A stretch of DNA of 5,821 nt from Planctomycetales bacterium (GTDB taxonomy: Bacteria > 4484-113 > JAFGCY01): the NCBI GenBank assembly GCA_024645305.1, contig JAHEFU010000190.1:1-5821 (forward strand). Reading direction: 5' to 3'. Position numbers and translations under genes: made by a program. Shown here in pieces: positions 1 to 5,073 of the stretch. The first letter of the stretch is position 1. Every line of letters starts with the position of its first letter. The notes beneath the pieces were generated by a model. That model did not search any database and was not told where the DNA came from. It worked only from the letters and a program-made list of their open reading frames with translations.

Positions 1-1
1 T

Positions 2-724
2 GCCGAGTATGGCAATAGCTTCCTGCAGGTGGACCTGCTGGCCATTGATCCCGATGAATCAGGACGCCTGCCCATTAACGTCAGCTTCGACGTGGAGCGC
101 TACGGCTATGCCGCTGGCTACGACACCGATGCCTCGATGGTTGACCGCTTCCTCAAGCCTGACAACATGGTCACACTGGAGGGTGATGTCGCCGTGGAGG
201 CGAAGCGCGTCGCCGGTGCTGAAACGGACGACTACGGCATCGCCCGGGCACTGTATGACAACATCGTCACGACCGTTGACTATGACAAGAGCCGAGACGG
301 CTGGGGCCGTGGTGACGCCGAGTGGGCCTGCGATGCCCGTTATGGCAACTGCACGGACTTCCACAGCCTGTTCATCGGCGAGAGCCGCAGCCTCGGCGTG
401 CCGGCCCGCTTCCTGATGGGCTTCCCTATCCCGAAAGATTCCCCCGAGGGGGTTGTCGGGGGATACCACTGCTGGGCCGAGTTCTACGATGATGGCCAGG
501 GCTGGATCCCGCTCGATGCCAGCGAGGTTGCCAAGGCACCCGAGCGCCGCGAGGAACTTTTCGGCAGCCTTGACAACGACCGCATCGAGTTCGTGATGGG
601 CCGTGACATCGCCGTGCCCGGCGTGAAGAACGGACCGCTGAATTTCCTGATCTACCCCTACGTGGAAGTGGATGGAGAAACCCGCGAGGGCTTCGACAAG
701 AACTTCAGCTACCGCGACCTTTGA
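2..724 (+). CDS. Transglutaminase-like superfamily protein, 5'-truncated by the window edge
   Basis: The reading frame is open from the first bases of the window, so the start lies outside it; the GTG at 29 is just an internal Val codon. Numbering from that codon, the transglutaminase-like triad is visible: Cys108 in GNCTDFHSLF (codon 350-352), His147 in GYHCWAEFY (467-469) and Asp163 in WIPLDASE (515-517). Their order and spacing match the transglutaminase-like/papain-fold family, in which proteins act as peptidases or amide-bond enzymes, often extracytoplasmic in bacteria. The part upstream of the triad (PINVSFDVERYGY) resembles the beta-rich region that often precedes such domains. No signal peptide can be judged because the N-terminus is missing. 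The C-terminal 60 residues after the Asp contain NGPLNFLIYPYVEVDG, which fits a final beta strand pair. The fold is well supported; substrate and role are unknown. Confidence 0.9.
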   Translation, partial: AEYGNSFLQVDLLAIDPDESGRLPINVSFDVERYGYAAGYDTDASMVDRFLKPDNMVTLEGDVAVEAKRVAGAETDDYGIARALYDNIVTTVDYDKSRDGWGRGDAEWACDARYGNCTDFHSLFIGESRSLGVPARFLMGFPIPKDSPEGVVGGYHCWAEFYDDGQGWIPLDASEVAKAPERREELFGSLDNDRIEFVMGRDIAVPGVKNGPLNFLIYPYVEVDGETREGFDKNFSYRDL

Positions 725-730
725 GCCCTG

Positions 731-752
731 GGGAAGCAGGTCTTTGCTTCCC
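731..752 (+). other. Perfect 8-bp hairpin after the transglutaminase stop
   Basis: GGGAAGCA (731-738) pairs fully with TGCTTCCC (745-752) around a 6-nt loop, 6 nt after the stop codon. No T-tract follows, so it is not a classical intrinsic terminator; a 3'-end stabilising hairpin is an alternative. Confidence 0.5.
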
Positions 753-818
753 GCTGGTGGAGCCCCGCCTCACCGAGGCACAGTGCTGCAGTTGGCAGTG
801 CGGCCCACCGCAATAGAG

Positions 819-866
819 TCCTCGCCTGAGCACTTGAAAAACAGAGTGCCGGCGGGGATTTTTTTT
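819..866 (+). terminator. Strong rho-independent terminator
   Basis: Bases 819-826 (TCCTCGCC) pair with 851-858 (GGCGGGGA) with one G-U pair. After a small internal loop, 830-834 (GCACT) pairs with 845-849 (AGTGC) around a 10-nt A-rich loop. Eight consecutive Ts (859-866) follow immediately. This is the standard intrinsic terminator layout. It most likely ends transcription of the transglutaminase gene, whose stop codon is 94 nt upstream. Confidence 0.8.
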
Positions 867-877
867 GGAGCGGAAAC

Positions 878-1019
878 ATGGAGGTCCGGAGCCATCCGGA
901 CATTCTTTGGATAACCACAAAGAACACTGAGATCACTAAGCGGGAAAACAGGACTAACAAATCCTTCGTGAGCTTCGTGCGCTTTGTGGTGAAAAATGGA
1001 GGTCTGGAGCAATCCGGAC
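878..1019. repeat. Composite intergenic repeat: ACCACAAAG inverted repeat inside 24-bp direct repeats
   Basis: The core is an imperfect inverted repeat. The left arm is 914-940 and the right arm 964-990; 21 of 27 positions pair, and the first 9 (ACCACAAAG / CTTTGTGGT) pair perfectly. The arms have a CAC-NNAG pattern recurring about every 9-10 bases, and the loop is 23 nt. Outside the core, 878-901 and 996-1019 are direct copies matching at 22 of 24 positions. Each copy is itself palindromic: GTCCGGA / TCCGGAC (884-890, 895-901) with a 4-nt loop, and GTCTGGA / TCCGGAC (1002-1008, 1013-1019). I have the impression that ACCACAAAG-type elements recur between genes in environmental bacteria and give rise to spurious ORF calls. 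No gene is credible in this stretch. Confidence 0.75.
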
Positions 1020-1028
1020 TACCCGAGC

Positions 1029-1045
1029 ACGGGCATTCAGCCCGT
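1029..1045. other. Perfect 6-bp hairpin
   Basis: ACGGGC (1029-1034) and GCCCGT (1040-1045) form a perfect stem with a 5-nt loop, 9 nt after the composite repeat. It may belong to the same element. No T-tract follows. Confidence 0.4.
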
Positions 1046-1204
1046 CTGGCAATCTTTACGCTGGGTCGCTGGGAATCACAATATGAGACATGCGTGCATC
1101 TGCGCAAGCGAAATCGAGATCGCCGGGATGGTTTGTTGTCCACGGAAATCCTCAGGGGAAGAATAGTTGCTTGACAACGACTTGTGTCGGACGTTTGCCT
1201 GACT

Positions 1205-1279
1205 GCCGCCGGACATCCCGGGTGGGGATCGAAGCGCAGCTGAGATCCACAGGGCGGGGATGTCAATCAGGCCGGCGGC
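1205..1279. other. Nested palindrome, candidate structured RNA or REP-like element
   Basis: Three perfect inverted repeats are nested around one centre. The outer pair is GCCGCCGG (1205-1212) with CCGGCGGC (1272-1279). The middle pair is GACATCCC (1212-1219) with GGGATGTC (1257-1264). The inner pair is GGATC (1226-1230) with GATCC (1244-1248), around a 13-nt loop. The 5' arm is continuous through the outer and middle stems, while the 3' arm has about a 7-nt bulge. This is much more pairing than adjacent sequence shows. No known RNA family was recognised, and no promoter or terminator clearly brackets it. Confidence 0.55.
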
Positions 1280-1297
1280 GTGGCAGGCGGAATGGCG

Positions 1298-1315
1298 GTC
1301 AGCAGATATGCTGAC
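1298..1315. other. Perfect 7-bp hairpin
   Basis: GTCAGCA (1298-1304) and TGCTGAC (1309-1315) pair fully around the tetraloop GATA, 18 nt after the nested palindrome. A second, imperfect hairpin centred on GAGCC-TTC-GGCTC lies at 1326-1338. The closeness of these stems suggests one structured block at about 1205-1340. Confidence 0.5.
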
Positions 1316-1370
1316 AATGGAGCGTGAGCCTTCGGCTCGCTTCTTCGGCGTCTGAAAGCCGCAGCTACTC

Positions 1371-1440
1371 ACCCTGCACCCTACAACCTGATCCCTGCAA
1401 CCCGCACCCTGCACCCTGCACCCGGGTCCCTGATCCCCCA
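1371..1440. repeat. Ten tandem copies of a degenerate 7-bp unit (ACCCTGC-like)
   Basis: Cutting 1371-1440 every 7 bases gives ten in-phase units close to ACCCTGC; three further units after the first match it exactly or nearly so, and the rest differ at one to four positions. The strand is strongly C-rich, and the bias continues more weakly to about 1493. In translation this yields low-complexity peptide on the minus strand, which is why a long false ORF appears there. The array ends about 54 bp before the -35 box of the downstream operon. Confidence 0.8.
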
Positions 1441-1493
1441 CTTCCCTTTGCCCTCGTCCCCACTGATATCCATTCTCTTTTTCCCGATTCCCC

Positions 1494-1522
1494 TTGACAC
1501 CTGCGATTAAGTCGGGTATTAT
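1494..1522 (+). promoter_or_regulatory. Sigma-70-type promoter of the gntR-slipin operon
   Basis: The -35 hexamer TTGACA (1494-1499) is identical to consensus. The -10 hexamer TATTAT (1517-1522) matches at 5 of 6. The spacer (1500-1516) is the optimal 17 bp. Transcription should start near 1529, giving a leader of about 38 nt before the ATG at 1567. Confidence 0.85.
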
Positions 1523-1526
1523 TGTC

Positions 1527-1556
1527 CTAGTTCACTAGTACACTGTTCAACTAGTG
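1527..1556 (+). promoter_or_regulatory. CTAG-rich operator array at the transcription start (probable GntR/YtrA site)
   Basis: Directly after the -10 box, CTAG occurs at 1527, 1535 and 1551, all on one 8-bp lattice, with a degenerate CTGT at the fourth slot (1543). Two dyads can be read. One is AGT-N2-ACTAGT-N2-ACT at 1529-1544. The other is the perfect inverted repeat CACTAGT (1533-1539) / ACTAGTG (1550-1556) with a 10-bp spacer. Covering the transcription start is a typical repressor position, and the operon encodes a GntR regulator, so autorepression is the natural inference. Which dyad is bound is not known. Confidence 0.7.
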
Positions 1557-1566
1557 GGATAAGACT

Positions 1567-1749
1567 ATGAGCAATATGGAAAACACAGTACGACGTTGGG
1601 AGTACCTGCGGGTGCAGGTGGAATCCCAGAAGATCAAGAGCTCGGACGAGACCATCTCTGAACTCGGCCGCCAGGGCTGGGAGCTGACAGGTGTTGTCGA
1701 AGCCGCCAGTTCCTGGATCCACTTATGGTTCAAGCGTCCGAAGGGCTGA
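1567..1749 (+). CDS. Small DUF4177-like protein, first gene of the operon
   Basis: This 60-aa protein begins WEYLRVQV (residues 11-18), has ISELGRQGWELTGVV (30-44) and ends in WFKRPKG (54-60). That arrangement of W/Y-E-Y strand, E-L-G-x-x-G-W-E-L helix and terminal F-K-R-P is the hallmark of the DUF4177 family of small alpha/beta proteins; its biochemical role is not known to me. There is no signal peptide or membrane segment, so it should be cytosolic. The ATG at 1567 is the first one downstream of the promoter and has only a weak GGGA site (1557-1559 region) upstream; ATG 1576 (residue 4) is an alternative. Being promoter-proximal, it should be made whenever the operon is induced. Confidence 0.75.
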   Translation: MSNMENTVRRWEYLRVQVESQKIKSSDETISELGRQGWELTGVVEAASSWIHLWFKRPKG

Positions 1750-1807
1750 AACATGCAGCAATGCAATGACAGACGGGCCATGGCCGGTCCATCCACAGGG
1801 AGGGCAT

Positions 1808-2203
1808 ATGCAGGCCAGTGACAGGGTCACGATCCGCGTGAACATGGAGAGCGAAGTGCCGATTTACGTGCAGGTCAAGAACCAGATCAGGTACATGATT
1901 GACCGGGGCAAGCTGCCCAGCGGGATGCAGCTGCCCACGGTGCGGGACATGGCGTTGCAGCTGGGCATCAACGCCAACACGGTCAGCCGGATCTACGCCG
2001 ACCTCGAGCGTGAGGGCTACCTCTCGCGCAAGCGCGGCGTGGGCACCTTCGCGGTGGACCCCAACGAGGGGCACAGCGCGGCGGGGATTGACGACCTGCC
2101 GGGCACGGCGCAGCTCCGGGAGACCATCCGCCAGCTGCTGGGCCTTGGTTACACCGCCCGGCAGATCCAGGAACTGACGGGAGAGATCCTTGGGAAGGAG
2201 TGA
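1808..2203 (+). CDS. GntR-family transcriptional regulator, YtrA subfamily
   Basis: The 131-aa protein has the GntR winged-helix domain at residues about 17-83. It opens VPIYVQVKNQIRYMI, followed by LPSGMQLPTVRDMALQLG, the recognition-helix region INANTVSRIYADLEREG and the wing YLSRKRGVGTFA. Only about 48 residues follow (LRETIRQLLGLGYTARQIQELTGEIL), too short for FadR, HutC or MocR effector domains, which is the mark of the YtrA group. YtrA-type proteins are usually repressors of their own operon, often with transport or envelope genes. The start is set by GGGAGG (1798-1803) 4 nt before ATG 1808. The frame stays open further upstream to 1691, but that would overlap the DUF4177 gene and add unconserved sequence. 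The gene lies 58 nt after the DUF4177 stop. The likely operator is 1527-1556. Confidence 0.93.
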   Translation: MQASDRVTIRVNMESEVPIYVQVKNQIRYMIDRGKLPSGMQLPTVRDMALQLGINANTVSRIYADLEREGYLSRKRGVGTFAVDPNEGHSAAGIDDLPGTAQLRETIRQLLGLGYTARQIQELTGEILGKE

Positions 2204-2207
2204 GGTC

Positions 2208-2300
2208 ATGTTGAGTGACAACGGGAGACCCGACGGCGGGTCCCGGCCTCCGGGGGGAGGCGACAGCTGCCTGCTGGCAACAGGAGCAGCCCATGCCTGA
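2208..2300 (+). CDS. Possible 30-aa leader or coupling ORF between gntR and slipin
   Basis: ATG 2208 follows the GntR stop by 4 nt and has a strong GGAAGGAG site (2193-2200, spacing 7). The frame ends at TGA 2298-2300, overlapping the slipin long-form ATG (2293) by 8 nt. The peptide is Gly/Pro/Asp-rich (MLSDNGRPDGGSRPPGGG then a CLLATG segment) and resembles no family. Two perfect hairpins sit inside it, so the bases may be conserved as RNA rather than protein. It could simply couple translation from the regulator to the slipin. Confidence 0.3.
   Translation: MLSDNGRPDGGSRPPGGGDSCLLATGAAHA
2227..2261 (+). promoter_or_regulatory. Two adjacent perfect hairpins in the gntR-slipin junction
   Basis: GACCCG (2227-2232) pairs with CGGGTC (2237-2242), and GCCTCC (2246-2251) pairs with GGAGGC (2256-2261). 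Both stems are 6 bp with 4-nt loops and lie 3 nt apart. No T-tract follows, so termination is unlikely. An RNA-processing or stability element that sets different levels of regulator and slipin is a reasonable inference. The GGAGG inside the second stem is an anti-Shine-Dalgarno-complementary motif held in a helix. Confidence 0.5.
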
Positions 2301-3441
2301 GTTAATGGGCTGGATCCCGGCCCTGCTGGCCGGGGATGACGAGCCGTTTGTGGTCTTCATCACGATAGTGCTGACCACTATGATTGCGGTGCTGGTGGCG
2401 GTTGCCAAGAAGGGCAGCAGGCAGTCCGGCCGCGGGAATCGTATTAGGAACAATAAGGAGATGGCAATGACATACGTACACATACCCCAGACGGGGGGCG
2501 GCATCCAGGCCGCCACCATGGAAGGCAGCAAGATCCACCCGATCGCCGTCTTCTGGTTCATCCTGCTGCTGCTGTTGTCAGTGGTGCTGCTCGTCGTGGG
2601 CCTGATCACCAACCTGGTCGTCTTCGGCGTCATCTGTTTCGTCGCGCTGTTCATCGGCTCGATGATCATGCTGACCTGCCTGAAGGTCGCCGACCAGTGG
2701 GATCACGTGATCGTGCTCAAGCTCGGAAAGTACCATGCCACCTACAAGGCCGGCATGTTCTTCCTCGTGCCCTTCGTGGACCAGATTGCCAAATGGGTTG
2801 ACACCCGCGTCAAGACCGCCGACCTGCTGGCCGAGGAGACCCTCACAAAGGACACCGTCCCCGTCGATGTCGACGCCGTGATGTTCTGGCTGGTCTACGA
2901 TGCCAAGAAGGCCGCGCTCGAGGTTGAGAAGCTCGAAAGCTCCGTCACCTGGGCAGCCCAGACCGCCCTGCGTGACCTGATCGGCAAGACGGACCTGGCG
3001 GACCTGCTGGTCGGCCGGGATGTGCTCGATGCCCAGCTGCAGGAAATCATCGACGGCCGCACCGAGCCCTGGGGCGTGACCGTGCAGTCAGTCGAGATCC
3101 GCGAGATCAAGATCCCCAAGAACCTGCAGGACTCCATGAGCCGCCAGGCCCAGGCCGAGCGTGAGCGCCAGGCCCGTGTGATCCTGGGTGAATCCGAGAT
3201 GCAGATCGCCGCCAGCTTCGCCAAGGCCGCCGAGCAGTACGTGGACAACCCGACAGCCCTGCACCTGCGCGCCATGAACATGCTGTTCGAGGGCCTCAAG
3301 GAGAAGGGCAGCCTGATGATCGTACCCTCCAGCGCAATTGACAGCATGAACCTCGGCGGACTGTCAGGCATGGCTTCGATGGGCATGCAGCACCAGTCGA
3401 ACATGCAGCAGCAGCCACTGCTGCCCGTTGACAGCGAGTAA
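2293..3441 (+). CDS. Slipin / SPFH-domain membrane protein with two in-frame starts (2293 or 2467)
   Basis: From ATG 2467 the protein has 324 aa. It has a hydrophobic hairpin at residues about 25-47 and 49-72, then the SPFH/Band 7 domain beginning KVADQWDHVIVLKLGKY (73-89). Typical stomatin/slipin sequences follow: GMFFLVPFVDQIAKWVDTR (96-114), TKDTVPVDVDAVMFWLV (127-143), ALRDLIGKTDLADLL (167-181), WGVTVQSVEIREIKIP (202-217) and the coiled Gln/Ala/Glu/Arg stretch SRQAQAERERQARVI (225-239). The tail (about 300-316) is Met/Gln-rich. Slipins form oligomeric membrane scaffolds; partners are often NfeD proteins, but none is adjacent. From ATG 2293 the same frame adds 58 residues with a further membrane segment (FVVFITIVLTTMIAVLVAVA). 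Both starts have good sites: AGGAG 2282-2286 with spacing 6, and AAGGAG 2455-2460 with spacing 6. The short form looks like the usual family start. The family call is firm; the start is not. Confidence 0.9.
   Translation: MPELMGWIPALLAGDDEPFVVFITIVLTTMIAVLVAVAKKGSRQSGRGNRIRNNKEMAMTYVHIPQTGGGIQAATMEGSKIHPIAVFWFILLLLLSVVLLVVGLITNLVVFGVICFVALFIGSMIMLTCLKVADQWDHVIVLKLGKYHATYKAGMFFLVPFVDQIAKWVDTRVKTADLLAEETLTKDTVPVDVDAVMFWLVYDAKKAALEVEKLESSVTWAAQTALRDLIGKTDLADLLVGRDVLDAQLQEIIDGRTEPWGVTVQSVEIREIKIPKNLQDSMSRQAQAERERQARVILGESEMQIAASFAKAAEQYVDNPTALHLRAMNMLFEGLKEKGSLMIVPSSAIDSMNLGGLSGMASMGMQHQSNMQQQPLLPVDSE
2455..2469 (+). promoter_or_regulatory. Internal ribosome binding site and ATG for the short slipin form
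   Basis: AAGGAG (2455-2460) lies 6 nt before ATG 2467, in frame with the upstream ATG 2293. A second ATG at 2461 abuts the site with no spacing and is unlikely to be used. This site supports a 324-aa product that lacks the first membrane segment. Confidence 0.65.
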
Positions 3442-3471
3442 CAGCAGTACACAGCAACAAAGGAAACACCG

Positions 3472-4029
3472 ATGTCAATGTTCATACCGGTTGCCAGCAG
3501 ACGAAACAGCGAACCCCAGGGTCCTCCGGGCTGGTTCAGCCCGGAGCCCGGGGAGGGCTTCATCCACAGTTATGGCGGCAGACAGTGCCGCTCCGGCAAG
3601 CCCGGTGCGCTGGTGTCAATCAGCTCCGCCCTGTTCGTGGCGGGGATGACGGTCTTTACCGCGTTCATCGGCGACAGGGTCCAGCCCGCAGCAGCCGCCT
3701 CGGATTCCACCGAATGGATTGCCATTTCGGTCTGTGCCATGCTTGTCATCCTCATGCTGGTATTCATCGTCCGGCTGAAGCGCAAGGGGCTGCAGGCGGT
3801 GCTGACCGACCGGCGGATGCTGTTTCGGGAGAAGGGCCGGATCAGCGCCATCCGCCTGGCGGATATTGCCAGGCTCGAAGCCCTGGATACGAACCGCGGA
3901 CGATGCATCGGCATCCACATCCGCAGGCAGCGCGGAGTCGCCGTGATCCTGCCGGTACCCGACGAAGCTGCGGCCCTGGCCCAGATCAGCGCCATGGCCC
4001 AGGCGGCGGGAGCTGAGCTTAAGCAGTAA
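3472..4029 (+). CDS. Two-TM membrane protein with a bacterial PH-like C-terminal domain
   Basis: The 185-aa protein has a Gly/Pro-rich N-terminal stretch (13-45), then membrane segments at about 46-67 (ALVSISSALFVAGMTVFTAFIG) and 82-101, joined by a short Ala-rich loop. The C-terminal part begins AVLTDRRMLFRE (109-120), followed by ISAIRLADIARLEAL (124-138), IGIHIRRQRGVAVIL (146-160) and a terminal helix AAALAQISAMAQAA. The L-T-D-R-R strand plus I-R-L-A-D-I motif is characteristic of bacterial PH-like (bPH) membrane proteins, where it forms the first strands of the PH barrel; identification rests on this pattern only. Start ATG 3472 has AGGA (3461-3464, spacing 7); ATG 3478 is possible. It lies 30 nt after the slipin stop, so it is the last gene of the operon and probably a partner of the slipin. 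Confidence 0.75.
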   Translation: MSMFIPVASRRNSEPQGPPGWFSPEPGEGFIHSYGGRQCRSGKPGALVSISSALFVAGMTVFTAFIGDRVQPAAAASDSTEWIAISVCAMLVILMLVFIVRLKRKGLQAVLTDRRMLFREKGRISAIRLADIARLEALDTNRGRCIGIHIRRQRGVAVILPVPDEAAALAQISAMAQAAGAELKQ

Positions 4030-4074
4030 CAGGTGAAGCGGCGGCCAGGTTCAAGAAACCGCCATCTCCGATGC

Positions 4075-4111
4075 AGGGGGGTTCCGCCCGACGCGGGGCT
4101 CCCCTTTCTTC
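4075..4111 (+). terminator. Rho-independent terminator ending the operon
   Basis: Bases 4075-4087 pair with 4093-4105 in a 13-bp stem with three G-U pairs, including runs of G on the left and GGGG-then-CCCC on the right, around a 5-nt loop (CCGAC). A pyrimidine tail TTTCTTCC (4105-4112) follows. It lies 46 nt after the PH-like gene and ends 16 nt before the next start, so it should separate the operon from the downstream small gene. Confidence 0.75.
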
Positions 4112-4126
4112 CGTTATCCTCTCAGC

Positions 4127-4462
4127 GTGGGTTCCGGCCTTTCCAGCATACTGCTCGCCCTCTACTTCGGTTGCGGTATCGCCATGGTCTGCGGCATGCG
4201 CATCGCCGACCGCTACGGCATCGGCGATGACGACGCCTCGGAGAGCCTCTACCAGCACTGGCTGGGCTGGCTGATCGGCTACGACACGGTCGGAATGCTC
4301 TTCGGCAGCGACAGCGAGGATGCTGAAGATGAAGCAGATGATGACCAGCCGACCCCCTGGATCGTGGAACGCATCGCCGACCTGCTGCTCATCCTCTTCG
4401 GCCCGGCGATGTTCGTGATCGTGGGGATCATGGTGCTGTTCAGGAAGATGCTGGGACGCTGA
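4127..4462 (+). CDS. Small two-TM protein of unknown function, GTG start, possibly leaderless
   Basis: The 111-aa product has membrane segments at about 6-24 (SSILLALYFGCGIAMVCGM) and 85-105 (DLLLILFGPAMFVIVGIMVLF), separated by a soluble region with a strongly acidic stretch (SDSEDAEDEADDD, 61-73) and ending in basic RKMLGR. No family was recognised. The only in-frame start ahead of the first membrane segment is GTG 4127; an in-frame TGA at 4034-4036 closes the frame upstream. No Shine-Dalgarno site precedes it. A weak -10-like TATCCT (4115-4120) ends 6 nt before the GTG, which would fit a leaderless transcript beginning at the start codon. Coding is supported by the hydropathy pattern and high GC at third positions. 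Internal ATGs (4184, 4196) would cut the first membrane segment. Confidence 0.6.
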   Translation: MGSGLSSILLALYFGCGIAMVCGMRIADRYGIGDDDASESLYQHWLGWLIGYDTVGMLFGSDSEDAEDEADDDQPTPWIVERIADLLLILFGPAMFVIVGIMVLFRKMLGR

Positions 4463-4509
4463 ACCGGGAAAAGCTCGAAGATGTTCATCAACTGTTTAAT
4501 GGTGAATAT

Positions 4510-4560
4510 ACAGCCACGCAGGTCCCATGGCAGTCGAGAATCTGCGTGACTGTGATTATT
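4510..4560. terminator. Inverted repeat between convergent genes, possible bidirectional terminator
   Basis: ACAG plus CACGCAG (4510-4513, 4515-4521) pair with CTGCGTG plus CTGT (4542-4548, 4550-4553), with one mismatch in the middle and a 20-nt loop. On the + strand GATTATTATT follows; on the minus strand the flank is also AT-rich. Its place between two converging genes supports a shared terminator, but the loop is long and the T-tract interrupted. Confidence 0.35.
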
Positions 4561-4608
4561 ATTCTGCTGACAAGTGAAACTATGAAGTTCCCACTTCACC
4601 AGAGATGT

Positions 4609-5073
4609 TCAGTAACATGTCGGTTCACCCAGATCTTCGCAATTCCAAGTATCTGGGTTTTGAATTACGCCATGATCATCTTGAATTCCTGTCGTTGTAC
4701 AACCACCAGAATCGGACCAATACACAGTGTTTGGCGTGCCTGGTTTCATATCATGGTGATACTCACATCCAGTCTCGGGGTCGCATTCGCATATGAAATA
4801 ATTCCAAGCCAGACCATTCCACGTCACGCTTCCATTCACCTGGAAACTAAATGGATTGAAGCATTCTACGAAATAGAGTCTGATTTCTCCGTTACTATCT
4901 CCTGGATAGACTGGAAACACAGCACAATCGCTGTTGGAGTGTCTGGCCACAAGCATCGCCAGGTTGAAATCCTGGCAATTGCCGCTTTCTGCATTGGCTG
5001 GCAGAATGCCAGCAGTTAGAAGCAGCAGGGAAAATGTCAAAGTGATAACCGATTTACCAATAAACCTAATCAT
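4609..5073 (-). CDS. Cys-rich exported protein, unknown function
   Basis: The start is placed at ATG 5073-5071 because AGGAGG lies exactly 6 nt upstream; the ATG 18 nt earlier (5091) has no such site and would include that site in the coding region. The resulting 154-aa protein has a signal peptide: basic N-end (MIRFIGKS), hydrophobic core TLTFSLLLLTAGIL, and a likely cut after PANA (residue 28). The mature part has nine cysteines, including CECDPETGC (95-103), and many Asn, Asp and aromatic residues. This suggests a disulfide-bonded extracytoplasmic protein. No catalytic motif or family is recognised. The start overlaps the stop of the upstream gene by 8 nt, implying translational coupling. 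Base composition is lower in GC than the left part of the window. Confidence 0.75.
   Translation of the reverse strand: MIRFIGKSVITLTFSLLLLTAGILPANAESGNCQDFNLAMLVARHSNSDCAVFPVYPGDSNGEIRLYFVECFNPFSFQVNGSVTWNGLAWNYFICECDPETGCEYHHDMKPGTPNTVYWSDSGGCTTTGIQDDHGVIQNPDTWNCEDLGEPTCY

Noticed and set aside
878..1174. Open frame of 98 codons on the + strand
   Set aside because: It translates through the ACCACAAAG inverted repeat and begins inside the direct repeat; peptide is low-complexity and has no ribosome site. Similar false frames appear on the other strand.
709..1266. Open frame of 185 codons on the minus strand
   Set aside because: It spans the terminator T-tract, the composite repeat and the nested palindrome, with no domain and no ribosome site.
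1076..1441. Open frame of 121 codons on the minus strand
   Set aside because: Its N-terminal part is the translated heptad repeat (Gly/Cys/Arg/Gln periodic peptide), and the rest crosses the nested palindrome.
878..1493. IS element remnant with transposase
   Set aside because: No transposase motif is visible in any frame; only short repeats and stems are present.
1691..1807. Upstream extension of the GntR gene
   Set aside because: It overlaps the DUF4177-like gene and lacks family similarity; GGGAGG before ATG 1808 fixes the start.
2215..2292. GTG 2215 as slipin start
   Set aside because: There is no suitable ribosome site for it, the added residues run through two hairpins, and ATG 2293 and ATG 2467 both have good sites.
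4546..5019. Open frame of 157 codons on the + strand
   Set aside because: It is antisense to the Cys-rich exported protein, whose signal peptide and ribosome site make the minus strand the coding one.
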